DNA of 50,929 nucleotides from Streptomyces sp. BV286 (GTDB taxonomy: Bacteria > Actinomycetota > Actinomycetes > Streptomycetales > Streptomycetaceae), in assembly GCF_019090165.1 (NCBI RefSeq), contig NZ_JAHRIB010000080.1:1-50929 (forward strand), given 5' to 3'. The notes under the pieces were generated by a model. That model had not been told where the DNA came from and did no database searches. It saw only the letters and a list, made by a program, of their open reading frames with translations. Position numbers and translations under genes: made by a program. Positions 1 to 7,616 of this stretch are shown here, one piece after another. Every line of letters starts with the position of its first letter. Positions within the stretch are counted from its first letter, which is position 1.

Positions 1-252
1 ACCCGCCGGCACCCGCCCAGAACGGCCGTGCGCCCCCGCAGTAGCGGACGGGGGTGCACGGTCTTGTGCGTGCAGGGACCGGCAGCCGGGCGCACACCAC
101 GAACCGGGGGCCGCTCCTGAGCGGTCAGCGGTCCCGCCCGCCAGGACACACCACCGCTGGTCGCCACCCGCCTCAGCGTCGCGGGGAAGCGCGACCGGTC
201 CCCGCTCACCAGCCCGCCCCGCGGCGACCAGCAACCGGCAACCGCCTCAGCC
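1..252. other. No gene seen
   Basis: GC-rich stretch at the window edge, downstream of the antitoxin. I looked here for a RelE, YoeB or Doc partner on the minus strand and saw no plausible ORF or motif. The 54-350 plus-strand reading frame is arginine/proline-rich and looks like a composition artefact. Confidence 0.5.
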
Positions 253-531
253 CTACGACGCGCCGGGCCCTCGATGTTCCGCTGCGATCCCGAACCGCTG
301 GCGTTCGCGGGGAGCGGACGCGACCTCGCGGACCCCGGAGACCGAGCTGATCACCTGCTCGTCCCCCACCGCGTCGAGTTTCTCGAGTCGCTCCAGGTCA
401 GCGGCTGACACCAGGGCGACAAGGGGCTTTCCGTGCCGCGTCACCACGACGCGTTCGGCGCCGTACACCACCCGGTTGATCAGGTCGGCGAGCTCAGCCC
501 TGGCTTGCGTCACCGGAATCTCGTAGGCCAT
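253..531 (-). CDS. YefM/Phd-family antitoxin, no partner toxin visible
   Basis: 92 aa. The N-terminal half is a clear Phd/YefM fold ([14 protein letters not shown], then [20 protein letters not shown]), which in this family dimerises and binds the operator. The C-terminal half, which normally wraps the RelE/YoeB toxin, is low in recognisable sequence. An upstream in-frame Met exists at 543, but a -10-like TATGAT (539-544) overlaps it, so I prefer the ATG at 531 (GGGGAG just before it). No toxin-like ORF follows in 1-252. It is divergent from a ClpP gene across a short region full of TGTACA-like repeats. It is either an orphan antitoxin or a stand-alone regulator of the ClpP gene. Confidence 0.8.
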   Translation of the reverse strand: MAYEIPVTQARAELADLINRVVYGAERVVVTRHGKPLVALVSAADLERLEKLDAVGDEQVISSVSGVREVASAPRERQRFGIAAEHRGPGAS

Positions 532-538
532 GCTCCCC

Positions 539-578
539 ATCATAACGTCATGTACGTCCTGTACATTTTTTACAGGAC
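539..578. promoter_or_regulatory. Operator/promoter array between antitoxin and clpP
   Basis: Three TGTACA-like hexamers sit exactly 9 bp apart: TGTACG (551), TGTACA (560), TTTACA (569). An 8-bp dyad, GTCCTGTA (556-563) and TACAGGAC (571-578), overlaps them. TATGAT (539-544, read on the minus strand) is a good -10 for the antitoxin. TGTACA is the known core of YefM operators, so autoregulation and control of the divergent clpP are inferred. Confidence 0.6.
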
Positions 579-601
579 CTCATCCGGAGGAGGCGTGTGT
601 C

Positions 602-1237
602 ATGACCCGACCGTCCGCCCGCTACGTCCTGCCCCACTTCACCGAACGCACCAGTTCGGGGACGCTGACCATGGACCCGTACTCCAAGCTCCTCGAAGAG
701 CGGATCGTGTTTCTCGGCACGCCGATCGACGACACGTCCGCGAACGACGTGATGGCGCAGTTCATGCACCTCGAGTACCAGGCGCCCGACCGGGACATCT
801 CGCTCTACATCAACTCCCCGGGCGGCTCCTTCAGCGCCATGGCGGCCGTCTACGACACGATGCGCTTCGTCAGCTGCGAGGTGGAGACCATCTGCCTGGG
901 GCAGGCCGCGTCGGCCGCGGCGGTGCTGCTGGCGGCCGGCACCCCGGGCAAGCGGTCCGCCCTGCCCGGCGCCCGCGTGCTGATCCACCAGCCGTCGCTC
1001 TCCGAGCCCGTCCAGGGGCAGGCGTCCGACCTGGCCATCCAGGCCGACGAACTGATGCGCACCCGCACCCGGCTGGAGGAGATGCTCGCGCTGCACACCG
1101 GCCGGAGCCGCGAGCAGGTGGGCGCGGACATCGAACGGGACAAGATCCTCGACGCCCCGGCAGCGCTGGAGTACGGCCTGATCGACCGGATCGTCCCGAG
1201 CCGCCGGGCGGCTCTCGGCACACCCGACGCGAGGTGA
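602..1237 (+). CDS. clpP: ClpP-family protease subunit (extra paralogue)
   Basis: 211 aa, normal for ClpP. It forms the proteolytic chamber that degrades proteins unfolded by ClpX or ClpC. The catalytic triad is visible: Ser104 in GQAASAAAV, His129 in VLIHQPS, and Asp in DIERDKIL (176-180). The N-terminal stretch [19 protein letters not shown] matches the processed-propeptide region of ClpP. The ATG at 602 follows GGAGGAGG; the longer frame from 530 runs through the operator array and is rejected. Streptomyces carry five clpP genes; this monocistronic-type copy, away from clpX and from a second clpP, fits the orphan paralogue usually called clpP5, by recollection only. A small ORF is coupled downstream. 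Confidence 0.93.
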   Translation: MTRPSARYVLPHFTERTSSGTLTMDPYSKLLEERIVFLGTPIDDTSANDVMAQFMHLEYQAPDRDISLYINSPGGSFSAMAAVYDTMRFVSCEVETICLGQAASAAAVLLAAGTPGKRSALPGARVLIHQPSLSEPVQGQASDLAIQADELMRTRTRLEEMLALHTGRSREQVGADIERDKILDAPAALEYGLIDRIVPSRRAALGTPDAR

Positions 1238-1244
1238 ACCGCCG

Positions 1245-1553
1245 GTGCTCCCACCCGAGTTGCCCCCGCTGCCGGCGCTGACCCGGGCCGAGGCCGAGCT
1301 GATCGACCGTTACCTGGAGGTGGTGGACCTGCTCGGCCGGATCAACCCGGCGCACTCCGGCGACACCTACCGCGGACTGCGTGCGGCCCAGGCCCTGGTC
1401 GGCAGGGCCACCGCGCTGCGCGACGCCCTGACGCTGATGCACCAGCGGGGCGAGCACGAGGTGCACGCGCCGACCCTCGCGCGGGCCCTGCGCGTCCTGG
1501 ACGGTGAGCGCCGGGCGGGCCGGGTCGCCCTGCCGCCCGGCTCCGGCACCTGA
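1245..1553 (+). CDS. Small hypothetical protein coupled to clpP
   Basis: 102 aa with a GTG start at 1245, seven bases after the clpP stop. The Shine-Dalgarno GAGGTGA overlaps the clpP stop codon, so translation is probably coupled. The protein is predicted mostly helical and Leu/Ala/Arg-rich, with no signal peptide or membrane segment. I do not recognise the family. Position suggests a role with the ClpP paralogue, for example as an adaptor or regulator, but nothing in the sequence proves that. Confidence 0.7.
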   Translation: MLPPELPPLPALTRAEAELIDRYLEVVDLLGRINPAHSGDTYRGLRAAQALVGRATALRDALTLMHQRGEHEVHAPTLARALRVLDGERRAGRVALPPGSGT

Positions 1554-1889
1554 CGCACAACCACCGGCCCGGCGTCGCGCAGGCATCTGACGAGGCGTCC
1601 GGGCAAGGGTTGAATCGGACCAAACGGTGTACCCCCGGACGGCGTAGACGGGGCTGCTTCTTCAGGCCCCCGGAACTTGCGCAGCGCGCGCACCACCAGG
1701 GCGGAACAACCCGTTCCGGTGCTGGTACGGGGGTCCCCGCCCCCTCGACGCCTTCACCTGGAGAGGGTCGTCCACCCGAACGGGTGAGTGGTGAGTAAGC
1801 CCACAAATCGCCGATTCCGCTCGGCTTTTGGGACATCAGTGCGTCAAGATCCCTTCCGACGACAAGACCCCGCCACAAGCGGCGGGGCG
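1554..1889. other. Intergenic leader, promoter region of the NlpC/P60 gene
   Basis: About 340 bp without a gene between the small ORF and the riboswitch. It holds a short dyad, GGAAC-AACCC-GTTCC, near 1702-1716, and GAACTTGCGC near 1673. Any of these could be part of a promoter, but none is decisive. The short reading frames here have no ribosome site and poor composition. Confidence 0.4.
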
Positions 1890-2095
1890 ATCCGGGCGGA
1901 CGCCGAGTCCTGCCGCCGCCCGGATGACAGGTCGACAGAAGTGGATCGGCAGGAGTGGAGGACCCAAGCACGACGGGTCGCCGGAACGGTCACGCCATGA
2001 CCGGGCCGAGCAGCCCTTGGGGTGAAGCCGCAGCAGCGGCCGGGCAACTTCGCCAGCCCGAATCCGACAGGTCATCCTTCACAGGCGGCTGACGA
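1890..2095 (+). ncRNA. ydaO-type (c-di-AMP) riboswitch
   Basis: Contains conserved ydaO blocks in order: GAGTCCTGCCG, ATGACAGGTCGACAGAAGTG, GGACCCAAG, CCTTGGGGTGAAG, CCGGGCAACTTC, CCCGAATCCGACAGGTCA and TTCACAGGCG. Stems are visible: TCCTGCCG (1908-1915) with CGGCAGGA (1947-1954), and CCCAAG with CTTGGGG. It ends about 10 bp before the NlpC/P60 start. In actinobacteria this class controls cell-wall hydrolases (NlpC/P60, Rpf); high c-di-AMP generally turns expression off. Exact ends are approximate. Confidence 0.93.
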
Positions 2096-2105
2096 AGGGT
2101 TGCGC

Positions 2106-2579
2106 ATGACTGCGCTCAATCGTGTCCCGTCGCTGTTCACCAGGGCCGGTACCGCATCGGCTCTGACCATCGCCGCTGTCGGCGGCGGCATTGTGGCCCC
2201 GGGCTTCGCGTCCGGCGCGGAAGCGGCCACACCCGCGACGAAGGCACTTCAGGTGGCAGCCTCGAAGAAGGGCTCCCCGTACAAGTACGGAGCGGTGGGG
2301 CCCAAGCGCTTCGACTGCTCCGGCCTGACGCTCTACTCGTTCAAGAAGGCAGGCAAGAGCCTGCCCCGAACGGCTGCGGCGCAGTACAACAAGACGAACC
2401 ACATCTCCGCTTCGAACCGGAAGCAGGGAGACCTCGTCTTCTTCCACTCCGGCCGGAACGTCTACCACGTCGGCATCTACGCCGGTAAGGGACGGATCTG
2501 GCACTCCCCGAAGACCGGGGAAGTGGTGAAGCTCCAGAAGATCTGGACGAAGAGCGTCTGGTACGGCCGGGTGAGGTGA
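2106..2579 (+). CDS. Secreted NlpC/P60 peptidoglycan hydrolase
   Basis: 157 aa. Signal peptide about residues 1-41 (hydrophobic TASALTIAAVGGGIVAPG, cleavage near GAEAA). The mature part is a single NlpC/P60 domain that cleaves peptide stems of peptidoglycan outside the membrane. Catalytic Cys71 lies in FDCSGLTLYS, His121 in VYHVGIYAG, and a third polar residue near His133 (IWHSP). The longer frame from 2022 lies inside the riboswitch, so the ATG at 2106 (GAAGGG upstream) is chosen. No SH3, LysM or coiled-coil domain precedes the catalytic domain. Regulation is by the c-di-AMP riboswitch directly upstream, linking hydrolase supply to turgor and cell-wall signalling. Confidence 0.93.
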   Translation: MTALNRVPSLFTRAGTASALTIAAVGGGIVAPGFASGAEAATPATKALQVAASKKGSPYKYGAVGPKRFDCSGLTLYSFKKAGKSLPRTAAAQYNKTNHISASNRKQGDLVFFHSGRNVYHVGIYAGKGRIWHSPKTGEVVKLQKIWTKSVWYGRVR

Positions 2580-2670
2580 CCTGCCTGCGGGGTGGCCGCG
2601 GCGATCGCCGCTGTCACCCCGTGAGGGGCCGTGGCGTGATATTCGCGGCTGAACGGTTACTTGTTCACCT

Positions 2671-3198
2671 ATGGCCGAACGTCACCACCACGAGGAGCGC
2701 AACGAGACCCGACTCGAGCGCGCCGACCGCAACTTCAACGAGCTCCTCCAGGAGCTGCGGGTCACGCAGACCGGCGTACAGATCCTCTTCGCCTTCCTGC
2801 TGACCCTCGCCTTCACCCCGCGGTTCCCCTCCCTCGACGAGATGCAGCGCGCCACGTACGTCACCACGCTGCTGCTGTCCGTTCTGGCCGCCGCCCTCTT
2901 CACCGCACCCGCCGCACTGCACCGCCGGCTCTTCCAGCAGGGCGCCAAGCCTCAGGTCGTGCACGTGTCGTCGCATCTCGCGCAGCTCGGCATGGCCACC
3001 CTCGCACTCGCCCTGTCCGGCTCCGTCCTGCTCGTCGTGGACGTGGCGGTGGACCGGGCCGAGGGCATCGCCGCGGGCGCGGCCACTCTGGTCGTGTGCA
3101 CCGGCCTGTGGGCCGTCATGCCCTACCTGGTGAAGCGCGCCACCGTCAAAGGCGCGAACGGGAAGGACCCGGACGAGGACGGCTCGGACGACGGGTAG
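2671..3198 (+). CDS. DUF6328 family membrane protein
   Basis: 175 aa. Charged N-terminus (MAERHHHEERNETRLERADR), then NELLQELRVTQTGVQILFAF, the hallmark start of DUF6328. Four hydrophobic segments follow, roughly residues 34-50, 63-85, 105-127 and 132-152, and an acidic tail ends in DEDGSDDG. No enzymatic motif is visible. Related proteins are sometimes labelled sodium:proton antiporter-like, which I would not rely on. It is monocistronic and convergent with the HATPase gene, with a small hairpin between them. Confidence 0.8.
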   Translation: MAERHHHEERNETRLERADRNFNELLQELRVTQTGVQILFAFLLTLAFTPRFPSLDEMQRATYVTTLLLSVLAAALFTAPAALHRRLFQQGAKPQVVHVSSHLAQLGMATLALALSGSVLLVVDVAVDRAEGIAAGAATLVVCTGLWAVMPYLVKRATVKGANGKDPDEDGSDDG

Positions 3199-3209
3199 CT
3201 CAGGCCGGC

Positions 3210-3230
3210 GTCCCCGGCTTCGGAGGGGAC
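3210..3230. terminator. Small hairpin between convergent genes
   Basis: GTCCCC (3210-3215) pairs with GGGGAC (3225-3230) around a 9-nt loop in the 36-bp gap between two convergent genes. No U-tract follows, as is usual in Streptomyces. Confidence 0.45.
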
Positions 3231-3234
3231 AGGT

Positions 3235-3678
3235 TCAGTCCGCCGGTACCGGCGCCACCGGAACGGTCCAGGGCAACATGATCGAGACCGTCTTTCCGCC
3301 CTCCCTCGTGGGGCGGACCGTGAGCTTGCCACCGCACTCGGCGGTGAGCCAGCGGACGATCACCATGCCGCGGCCGTTGTCCTGCTGGACCGCCGCGGGC
3401 AGCCGTTTGGGAAAGCGCGGGTGGCTGTCGGTCACGCCGATGCGCAGTTGTTCGTCACGGTCGAGCGCGATGTCCACCGTGAAGGTGGGTGACTGCCCGA
3501 ACGTGTGCTGTACGGCGTTCGTGGCAAGCTCCGAGACGATGAGCCGGACGGTGTCGGCGGCCTCCGAGCCGGACGGGAGCCCCCATTCGGCCAGGACGTC
3601 GGTGACGTACGTGCGGGCGGCGTGGACCGAGGCGGGATCGCTCGGCAGAGTGACGGATGCTTCCTGGTGATCTGCCAT
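3235..3678 (-). CDS. RsbW/SpoIIAB-like ATP-binding protein (HATPase_c_2)
   Basis: 147 aa, one GHKL ATPase domain. The N box is RLIVSELATNAVQHTF (E50, N54, H58), the G1-like Asp is in GVTDSHPRF (D84), and the G2 region is NGRGMVIV (101-108). There is no His phosphoacceptor or membrane segment. The family covers anti-sigma kinases and many uncharacterised Streptomyces regulators. It is divergent from an XRE-DUF5753 gene followed by DUF397; this trio recurs in Streptomyces (whiJ-like and abaA-like loci), where the three products are thought to act together in developmental control. The partner sigma or anti-anti-sigma factor cannot be named from here. Confidence 0.87.
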   Translation of the reverse strand: MADHQEASVTLPSDPASVHAARTYVTDVLAEWGLPSGSEAADTVRLIVSELATNAVQHTFGQSPTFTVDIALDRDEQLRIGVTDSHPRFPKRLPAAVQQDNGRGMVIVRWLTAECGGKLTVRPTREGGKTVSIMLPWTVPVAPVPAD

Positions 3679-3941
3679 GGCGACGTCGTCCCTTTCCCCA
3701 CGGGACCGGAGTCCGACACGAAGCGGTTGATTCGAGTACGGTCCCGGACTGGTGCTTGCGCCAGAGTGCCACTACCTCGCCGTTCACGGTGCCGATCCAC
3801 CAAGATATGCATATATCTGTCGCTCGAAGCGGTGAACTCTACGACGGTCGACCGTATTTGGGCGGGCCGCCGATTCGTCCTCTACCGTCGGCGTGATGCC
3901 GGACGTCATAGCGTCGGCGCGACGGTCGGAAGGAGACGGCC
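3679..3941. promoter_or_regulatory. Divergent promoter region with AT-rich palindrome
   Basis: 263 bp between the HATPase and XRE genes. An AT-rich dyad, AGATAT (3803-3808), GCAT, ATATCT (3813-3818), stands out in a GC-rich background and contains ATATGCATAT. It is the obvious candidate operator for the XRE protein. Confidence 0.5.
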
Positions 3942-4799
3942 ATGCAGTACGGTCCCGCGGTGCGCCGACGGAAACTCGGCGCCGAACTGCGCGCCCTGCG
4001 CGCCCTCGCGGGCCTCACGAGCGGTGAGGCGGCCCGGCTCGTCGGCTGGCACCAGTCGAAGGTGAGCCGGATCGAGACCGGCCGCAGCGGGGTCAAGCCC
4101 GCGGACGTACGGCTGCTCCTGGACGCGTACGACGTCCGGGACGTGGAGCTGCACGAGTTGCTCGTCGCGCTGGCGGGCTCGGACGACGACGGCCGACAGC
4201 ACTGGTGGCGTGCCTACCGGGGGCTTCTGCCGTCCACGTACAGCGACTTCATCAGTCTGGAGTCGCAGGCCGGCGTGATGCGCACGCTGGAGAACTCGGT
4301 CGTGCCGGGGCTCCTGCAGACACCGGAGTACGCCCGCGAGGTGACGCGCGCCGCCTTGGACGGGGCGCCGGACAGCAAGGTCGACGCGCTGGTGGAGGTG
4401 CGCCTCGCCCGCCAGGACGTCCTGCGTTCGAATCCACCGCTCCGGCTGAGCGCCGTCCTCGACGAGGCGGTGCTCCGGCGAGCAGTGGGTGGACCGGAGG
4501 TCATGGCACGGCAGTTGGAGCGGCTCCGCGAGGCCGCGCACCTCCCCCACGTGCGGATTCAGGTGCTGCCGTTCGGAGTTGGGGCCCACATCGGAGTCAC
4601 TGGGCCCTTTGTTATTTTTTCGTTTCCGAGCAAATCTGATCTGGATGTGGTTGTTCTCGACCACTTGACGAGTAGCCTCTACCTCGAACGGAAAGAAGAA
4701 CTCCAGGCCTACAGCGAGGCCTTCGACTCCCTTCAGGTCCACGCCCTTTCGCCCGAGGACACGTTGGATTTCATCGCCGGTGTAGCTGACGGCGCATAA
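3942..4799 (+). CDS. XRE-family regulator with DUF5753 (WhiJ-like)
   Basis: 285 aa. N-terminal helix-turn-helix about residues 9-65 (RKLGAELRALRALAGLTSGE, then WHQSKVSRIETGRSG), followed by DUF5753 from about residue 100 (YSDFISLESQAGVMRTLENS). It is the DNA-binding member of the HATPase/XRE/DUF397 trio and probably a repressor whose activity is set by the small DUF397 protein. The start is fixed by GGAAGGAG about 9 bases upstream. Codon use changes sharply near 4600-4690: several codons end in A or T (FVIFSFPSKSD), unlike the rest of the gene. This suggests mosaic ancestry of the C-terminal domain. Confidence 0.9.
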   Translation: MQYGPAVRRRKLGAELRALRALAGLTSGEAARLVGWHQSKVSRIETGRSGVKPADVRLLLDAYDVRDVELHELLVALAGSDDDGRQHWWRAYRGLLPSTYSDFISLESQAGVMRTLENSVVPGLLQTPEYAREVTRAALDGAPDSKVDALVEVRLARQDVLRSNPPLRLSAVLDEAVLRRAVGGPEVMARQLERLREAAHLPHVRIQVLPFGVGAHIGVTGPFVIFSFPSKSDLDVVVLDHLTSSLYLERKEELQAYSEAFDSLQVHALSPEDTLDFIAGVADGA

Positions 4800-4808
4800 G
4801 GAGGCACC

Positions 4809-5033
4809 ATGCCCGCCATGCCTCGGTACGTACCTTCCAGCACCCATCTGCACGGTGTGCGGTGGCAGCGCAGCAGCCGCAGCACGGGAATGAACAACTG
4901 CGTCGAGACGGCCCGTCCGGGCTCCGGCCCGTGGGCCGGTCTGCTCGCGGTACGGGACTCCAAGAACACGCCGGGTCCCGCCCTGCTCTTCGCCCCCGCA
5001 GCCTGGGAGGGCTTTATCGCCGCGCTTCGCTGA
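4809..5033 (+). CDS. DUF397 domain protein
   Basis: 74 aa. Typical DUF397 core: WQRSSRSTGMNNCVETA, then LLAVRDSKNTPGPALLF and a final AWEGFIAAL. The start ATG follows AAGGAGG, nine bases after the XRE stop, so the two are one operon. DUF397 proteins are small soluble partners of XRE-DUF5753 regulators in Streptomyces. The 3' end overlaps the convergent bioF 3' end by 20 bp. Confidence 0.9.
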   Translation: MPAMPRYVPSSTHLHGVRWQRSSRSTGMNNCVETARPGSGPWAGLLAVRDSKNTPGPALLFAPAAWEGFIAALR

Positions 5034-6153
5034 TCACGCGCACGGCTCGGTCGACCTGTCCGTCGGTGAGGTCCGCGCGGGCGGTGAGCCGCAGCCGTGA
5101 GATGCCGTCCGGTACCGACGGGGGACGGAAACAGCCGACGGCCAGTCCCGCCGCACGGCAGTCCGCGGCCCAGCGGACCGCCTGCTCCGGGGAGGGAGCG
5201 CGCACGGAGACGACCGCGGCGTCCGGCCGTACGGCTTCGAGCCCCTCGGCCGTCAGCCGTTCGTACAGAGCTGTCGCCACCGCACGCGCGCGTGCGGCCC
5301 GCTCCGGCTCCCGGCCCAGCAGACGCAGGGCCGCCAGGGCCGCGCCCGCGGCAGCGGGGGCCAGACCGGTGTCGAAGATGAAGGTGCGGGCCGCGTTCAC
5401 CAGGTGGTCGATGACGTGGGCCGGTCCGAGGACGGCACCGCCCTGGCTGCCGAGGGACTTCGACAGCGTGACGGTGGTGACGACGTCGGGCGCGCCCGCG
5501 AGTCCCGCCGCCCACGCGGCGCCCCGTCCGCCGTCGCCGAGGACGCCCAGACCGTGCGCGTCGTCCATGACCAGGGCCGCGCCGGACGCCCGGCAGGCGG
5601 CGGCCAGGCCCGCCAGCGGGGCCGCGTCGCCGTCCACCGAGAAGACCGTGTCGGAGACGACGATCGCGGGCCCGGCGGCATGCGTGTCCAGCGCCTTGCG
5701 CACCGCCTCGGGGTCCGCGTGCGCGACGACCTGGGTGGTGCCGCGCGCGAGACGGCAGCCGTCGATCAGTGAGGCGTGGTTGCCGGCGTCGGAGACGATG
5801 AGGGAGCCGTGCGGCGCCAGCGCGGTGACGGCGGCGAGGTTGGCCGCGTACCCCGAGGAGAAGACGAGGGCGGACTCGAAGCCGCAGAATCCGGCCAGCT
5901 CGCGTTCGAGTTCCGCGTGCAGTTCCGTGGAGCCGCTGACGAGCCGGGAGCCGGTGGCGCCGCCGCCCCACGTGCGGGCGGCCCGGGCGGCGGCCTCCGT
6001 GACCTCGGGGTGCCGGGCCAGGCCCAGATAGTCGTTCCCCGCAAGGTCGAGCAGCGCGGAGTCGGCGGGGCGCGGCCGCAGGGTGCGGACCAGTCCGGCC
6101 CGGTGGCGCGCCCTCGCCTGCTCGTCGATCCACTCGAACGGCGATCGCGCCAT
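5014..6153 (-). CDS. bioF: 8-amino-7-oxononanoate synthase
   Basis: 379 aa, normal length. A PLP enzyme that condenses pimeloyl-ACP (or -CoA) with alanine to form 8-amino-7-oxononanoate, the first step of the late biotin pathway. Visible motifs: LDLAGNDYLGLARHPEV, FSSGYAANLAAV, MDDAHGLGVLG (Asp197, His200) and the PLP lysine Lys232 in TLSKSLGSQGG. The frame is open upstream to 6321, but the ATG at 6153 has GGAGGAG just before it and gives the family N-terminus. It is divergent from bioBAD, so the 236-bp gap must carry both promoters. The stop codon is TAA, read inside the DUF397 gene. Confidence 0.96.
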   Translation of the reverse strand: MARSPFEWIDEQARARHRAGLVRTLRPRPADSALLDLAGNDYLGLARHPEVTEAAARAARTWGGGATGSRLVSGSTELHAELERELAGFCGFESALVFSSGYAANLAAVTALAPHGSLIVSDAGNHASLIDGCRLARGTTQVVAHADPEAVRKALDTHAAGPAIVVSDTVFSVDGDAAPLAGLAAACRASGAALVMDDAHGLGVLGDGGRGAAWAAGLAGAPDVVTTVTLSKSLGSQGGAVLGPAHVIDHLVNAARTFIFDTGLAPAAAGAALAALRLLGREPERAARARAVATALYERLTAEGLEAVRPDAAVVSVRAPSPEQAVRWAADCRAAGLAVGCFRPPSVPDGISRLRLTARADLTDGQVDRAVRVISEARR

Positions 6154-6389
6154 GTCTCCTCCGGGCCATGCGGTGCGGATGTGCGGGTGTGCCGGTGTGT
6201 GCGGGTGTTGCATGGGGTGCCGACACATGACGTAACGCCCGGCGGCTCCCACTGCCTTTTGTAGGCAACGCACAGACCCTAGCCGGACCACCAGCGGCCC
6301 ATGATGTGGCAATACCCACACCTCGAACCGTCTCTGTTGTCCGGTCCCTCCTTGGCCCGGTGCGGTCCGATAGGCCAGGATCGGACCTC
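6154..6389. promoter_or_regulatory. bioF/bioB divergent promoter region
   Basis: 236 bp. A small dyad, TGCCT (6253-6257), TTTGT, AGGCA (6263-6267), is the clearest symmetric element and could be an operator. I see no good match to the BioQ box of corynebacteria and mycobacteria (TGAAC-N3-GTTAC). CAC/GTG repeats (GTGCGGATGTGCGGGTGTGC) lie at 6170-6200. Confidence 0.4.
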
Positions 6390-7616
6390 ATGGACCTGCT
6401 GAACACGCTGGTGGACAAGGGGCTTCGGCGCGAGCTGCCGACCCGCGACGAGGCGCTGGCCGTGCTGGCCACCTCCGACGACGAACTCCTCGATGTGGTG
6501 GCCGCGGCCGGCAAGGTACGCCGGCAGTGGTTCGGCCGACGGGTGAAACTCAACTACCTCGTCAACCTGAAGTCGGGCCTGTGCCCCGAGGACTGCTCGT
6601 ACTGCTCGCAGCGGCTCGGTTCCAAAGCCGGCATCCTCAAGTACACCTGGCTCAAGCCCGACCAGGCTTCCGAGGCCGCGGCCGCCGGGCTCGCGGGCGG
6701 TGCCAAGCGGGTCTGTCTGGTGGCGAGCGGACGCGGTCCCACCGACCGGGACGTCGACCGGGTCTCGGACACCATCAAGGCGATCAAGGACCGGCACGAC
6801 GGCGTGGAGGTGTGCGCCTGCCTCGGTCTCCTGTCGGACGGCCAGGCCGAGCGGCTGCGCGAGGCGGGCGCCGACGCCTACAACCACAACCTCAACACGT
6901 CCGAGGGGACGTACGAGGCGATCACCACGACCCACACGTACGCCGACCGCGTGGACACGGTCCAGAAGGCGCATGCCGCGGGTCTGTCCGCCTGCTCCGG
7001 GCTGATCGCGGGCATGGGCGAGAGCGACGAGGACCTCGTCGACGTCGTGTACGCCCTGCGGGAGCTCGACCCGGACTCGGTCCCGGTCAACTTCCTGATC
7101 CCGTTCGAGGGCACCCCGCTGGCCAAGGAGTGGAACCTCACCCCTCAGCGCTGTCTGCGCATCCTCGCGATGGTCCGCTTCGTCTGCCCGGACGCCGAGG
7201 TGCGGATCGCGGGCGGCCGCGAGGTGCATCTCCGTACGATGCAGCCCCTCGCCCTGCACCTCGCCAACTCGATCTTCCTCGGTGACTACCTGACGAGCGA
7301 GGGACAGGCGGGCAGGGCGGACCTGGACATGATCGCGGACGCCGGGTTCGAGGTGGAGGGCGCCGGCGAGGTGACGCTCCCGGAGCACCGGGCCGCGGCG
7401 GGCGCGGGCTGCGGTTCCCGCGCCGAGACCGGATGCGGCTCGCACGCGGAGACCGACGCGGGCTGCGGCTCGCACGAGGGCGGCGGATGCGGCCCCTGCG
7501 GTCCGGCCGCCGCCGAGCCGGCACCGGCCGGCACGCGGGTCCCCGCCGAGGCCCGGACGGACCTAGTCGCGGTACGCCGCCGCGGTGCCGGAACGGATCT
7601 CGCCCCCAATGCCTGA
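6390..7616 (+). CDS. bioB: Biotin synthase
   Basis: 408 aa. Radical-SAM enzyme that inserts sulfur into dethiobiotin. The 4Fe-4S cysteines are Cys65, Cys69 and Cys72 (CPEDCSYC). Conserved [24 protein letters not shown] and [12 protein letters not shown] follow. I use the ATG at 6390; 28 extra in-frame codons upstream show no family similarity. The core ends near residue 332. An unusual tail of 76 residues follows, with five cysteines (near 341, 349, 359, 367, 370) in CGSR, CGSH (twice) and GGCGPCGP motifs. The tail might bind metal or donate sulfur for cluster repair, which is inference. The stop overlaps bioA by 8 bp. Confidence 0.96.
   Translation: MDLLNTLVDKGLRRELPTRDEALAVLATSDDELLDVVAAAGKVRRQWFGRRVKLNYLVNLKSGLCPEDCSYCSQRLGSKAGILKYTWLKPDQASEAAAAGLAGGAKRVCLVASGRGPTDRDVDRVSDTIKAIKDRHDGVEVCACLGLLSDGQAERLREAGADAYNHNLNTSEGTYEAITTTHTYADRVDTVQKAHAAGLSACSGLIAGMGESDEDLVDVVYALRELDPDSVPVNFLIPFEGTPLAKEWNLTPQRCLRILAMVRFVCPDAEVRIAGGREVHLRTMQPLALHLANSIFLGDYLTSEGQAGRADLDMIADAGFEVEGAGEVTLPEHRAAAGAGCGSRAETGCGSHAETDAGCGSHEGGGCGPCGPAAAEPAPAGTRVPAEARTDLVAVRRRGAGTDLAPNA

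Noticed and set aside
1..252. Partner toxin for the YefM-like antitoxin
   Set aside because: No minus-strand ORF or RelE/YoeB/Doc pattern could be seen.
6154..6389. BioQ operator between bioF and bioB
   Set aside because: No convincing TGAAC-N3-GTTAC match; only a weak TGCCT/AGGCA dyad.
4733..6553. 606-aa minus-strand frame across bioF
   Set aside because: Arg/Gly/Pro-rich, and overlaps bioF, which has a full set of PLP-enzyme motifs.
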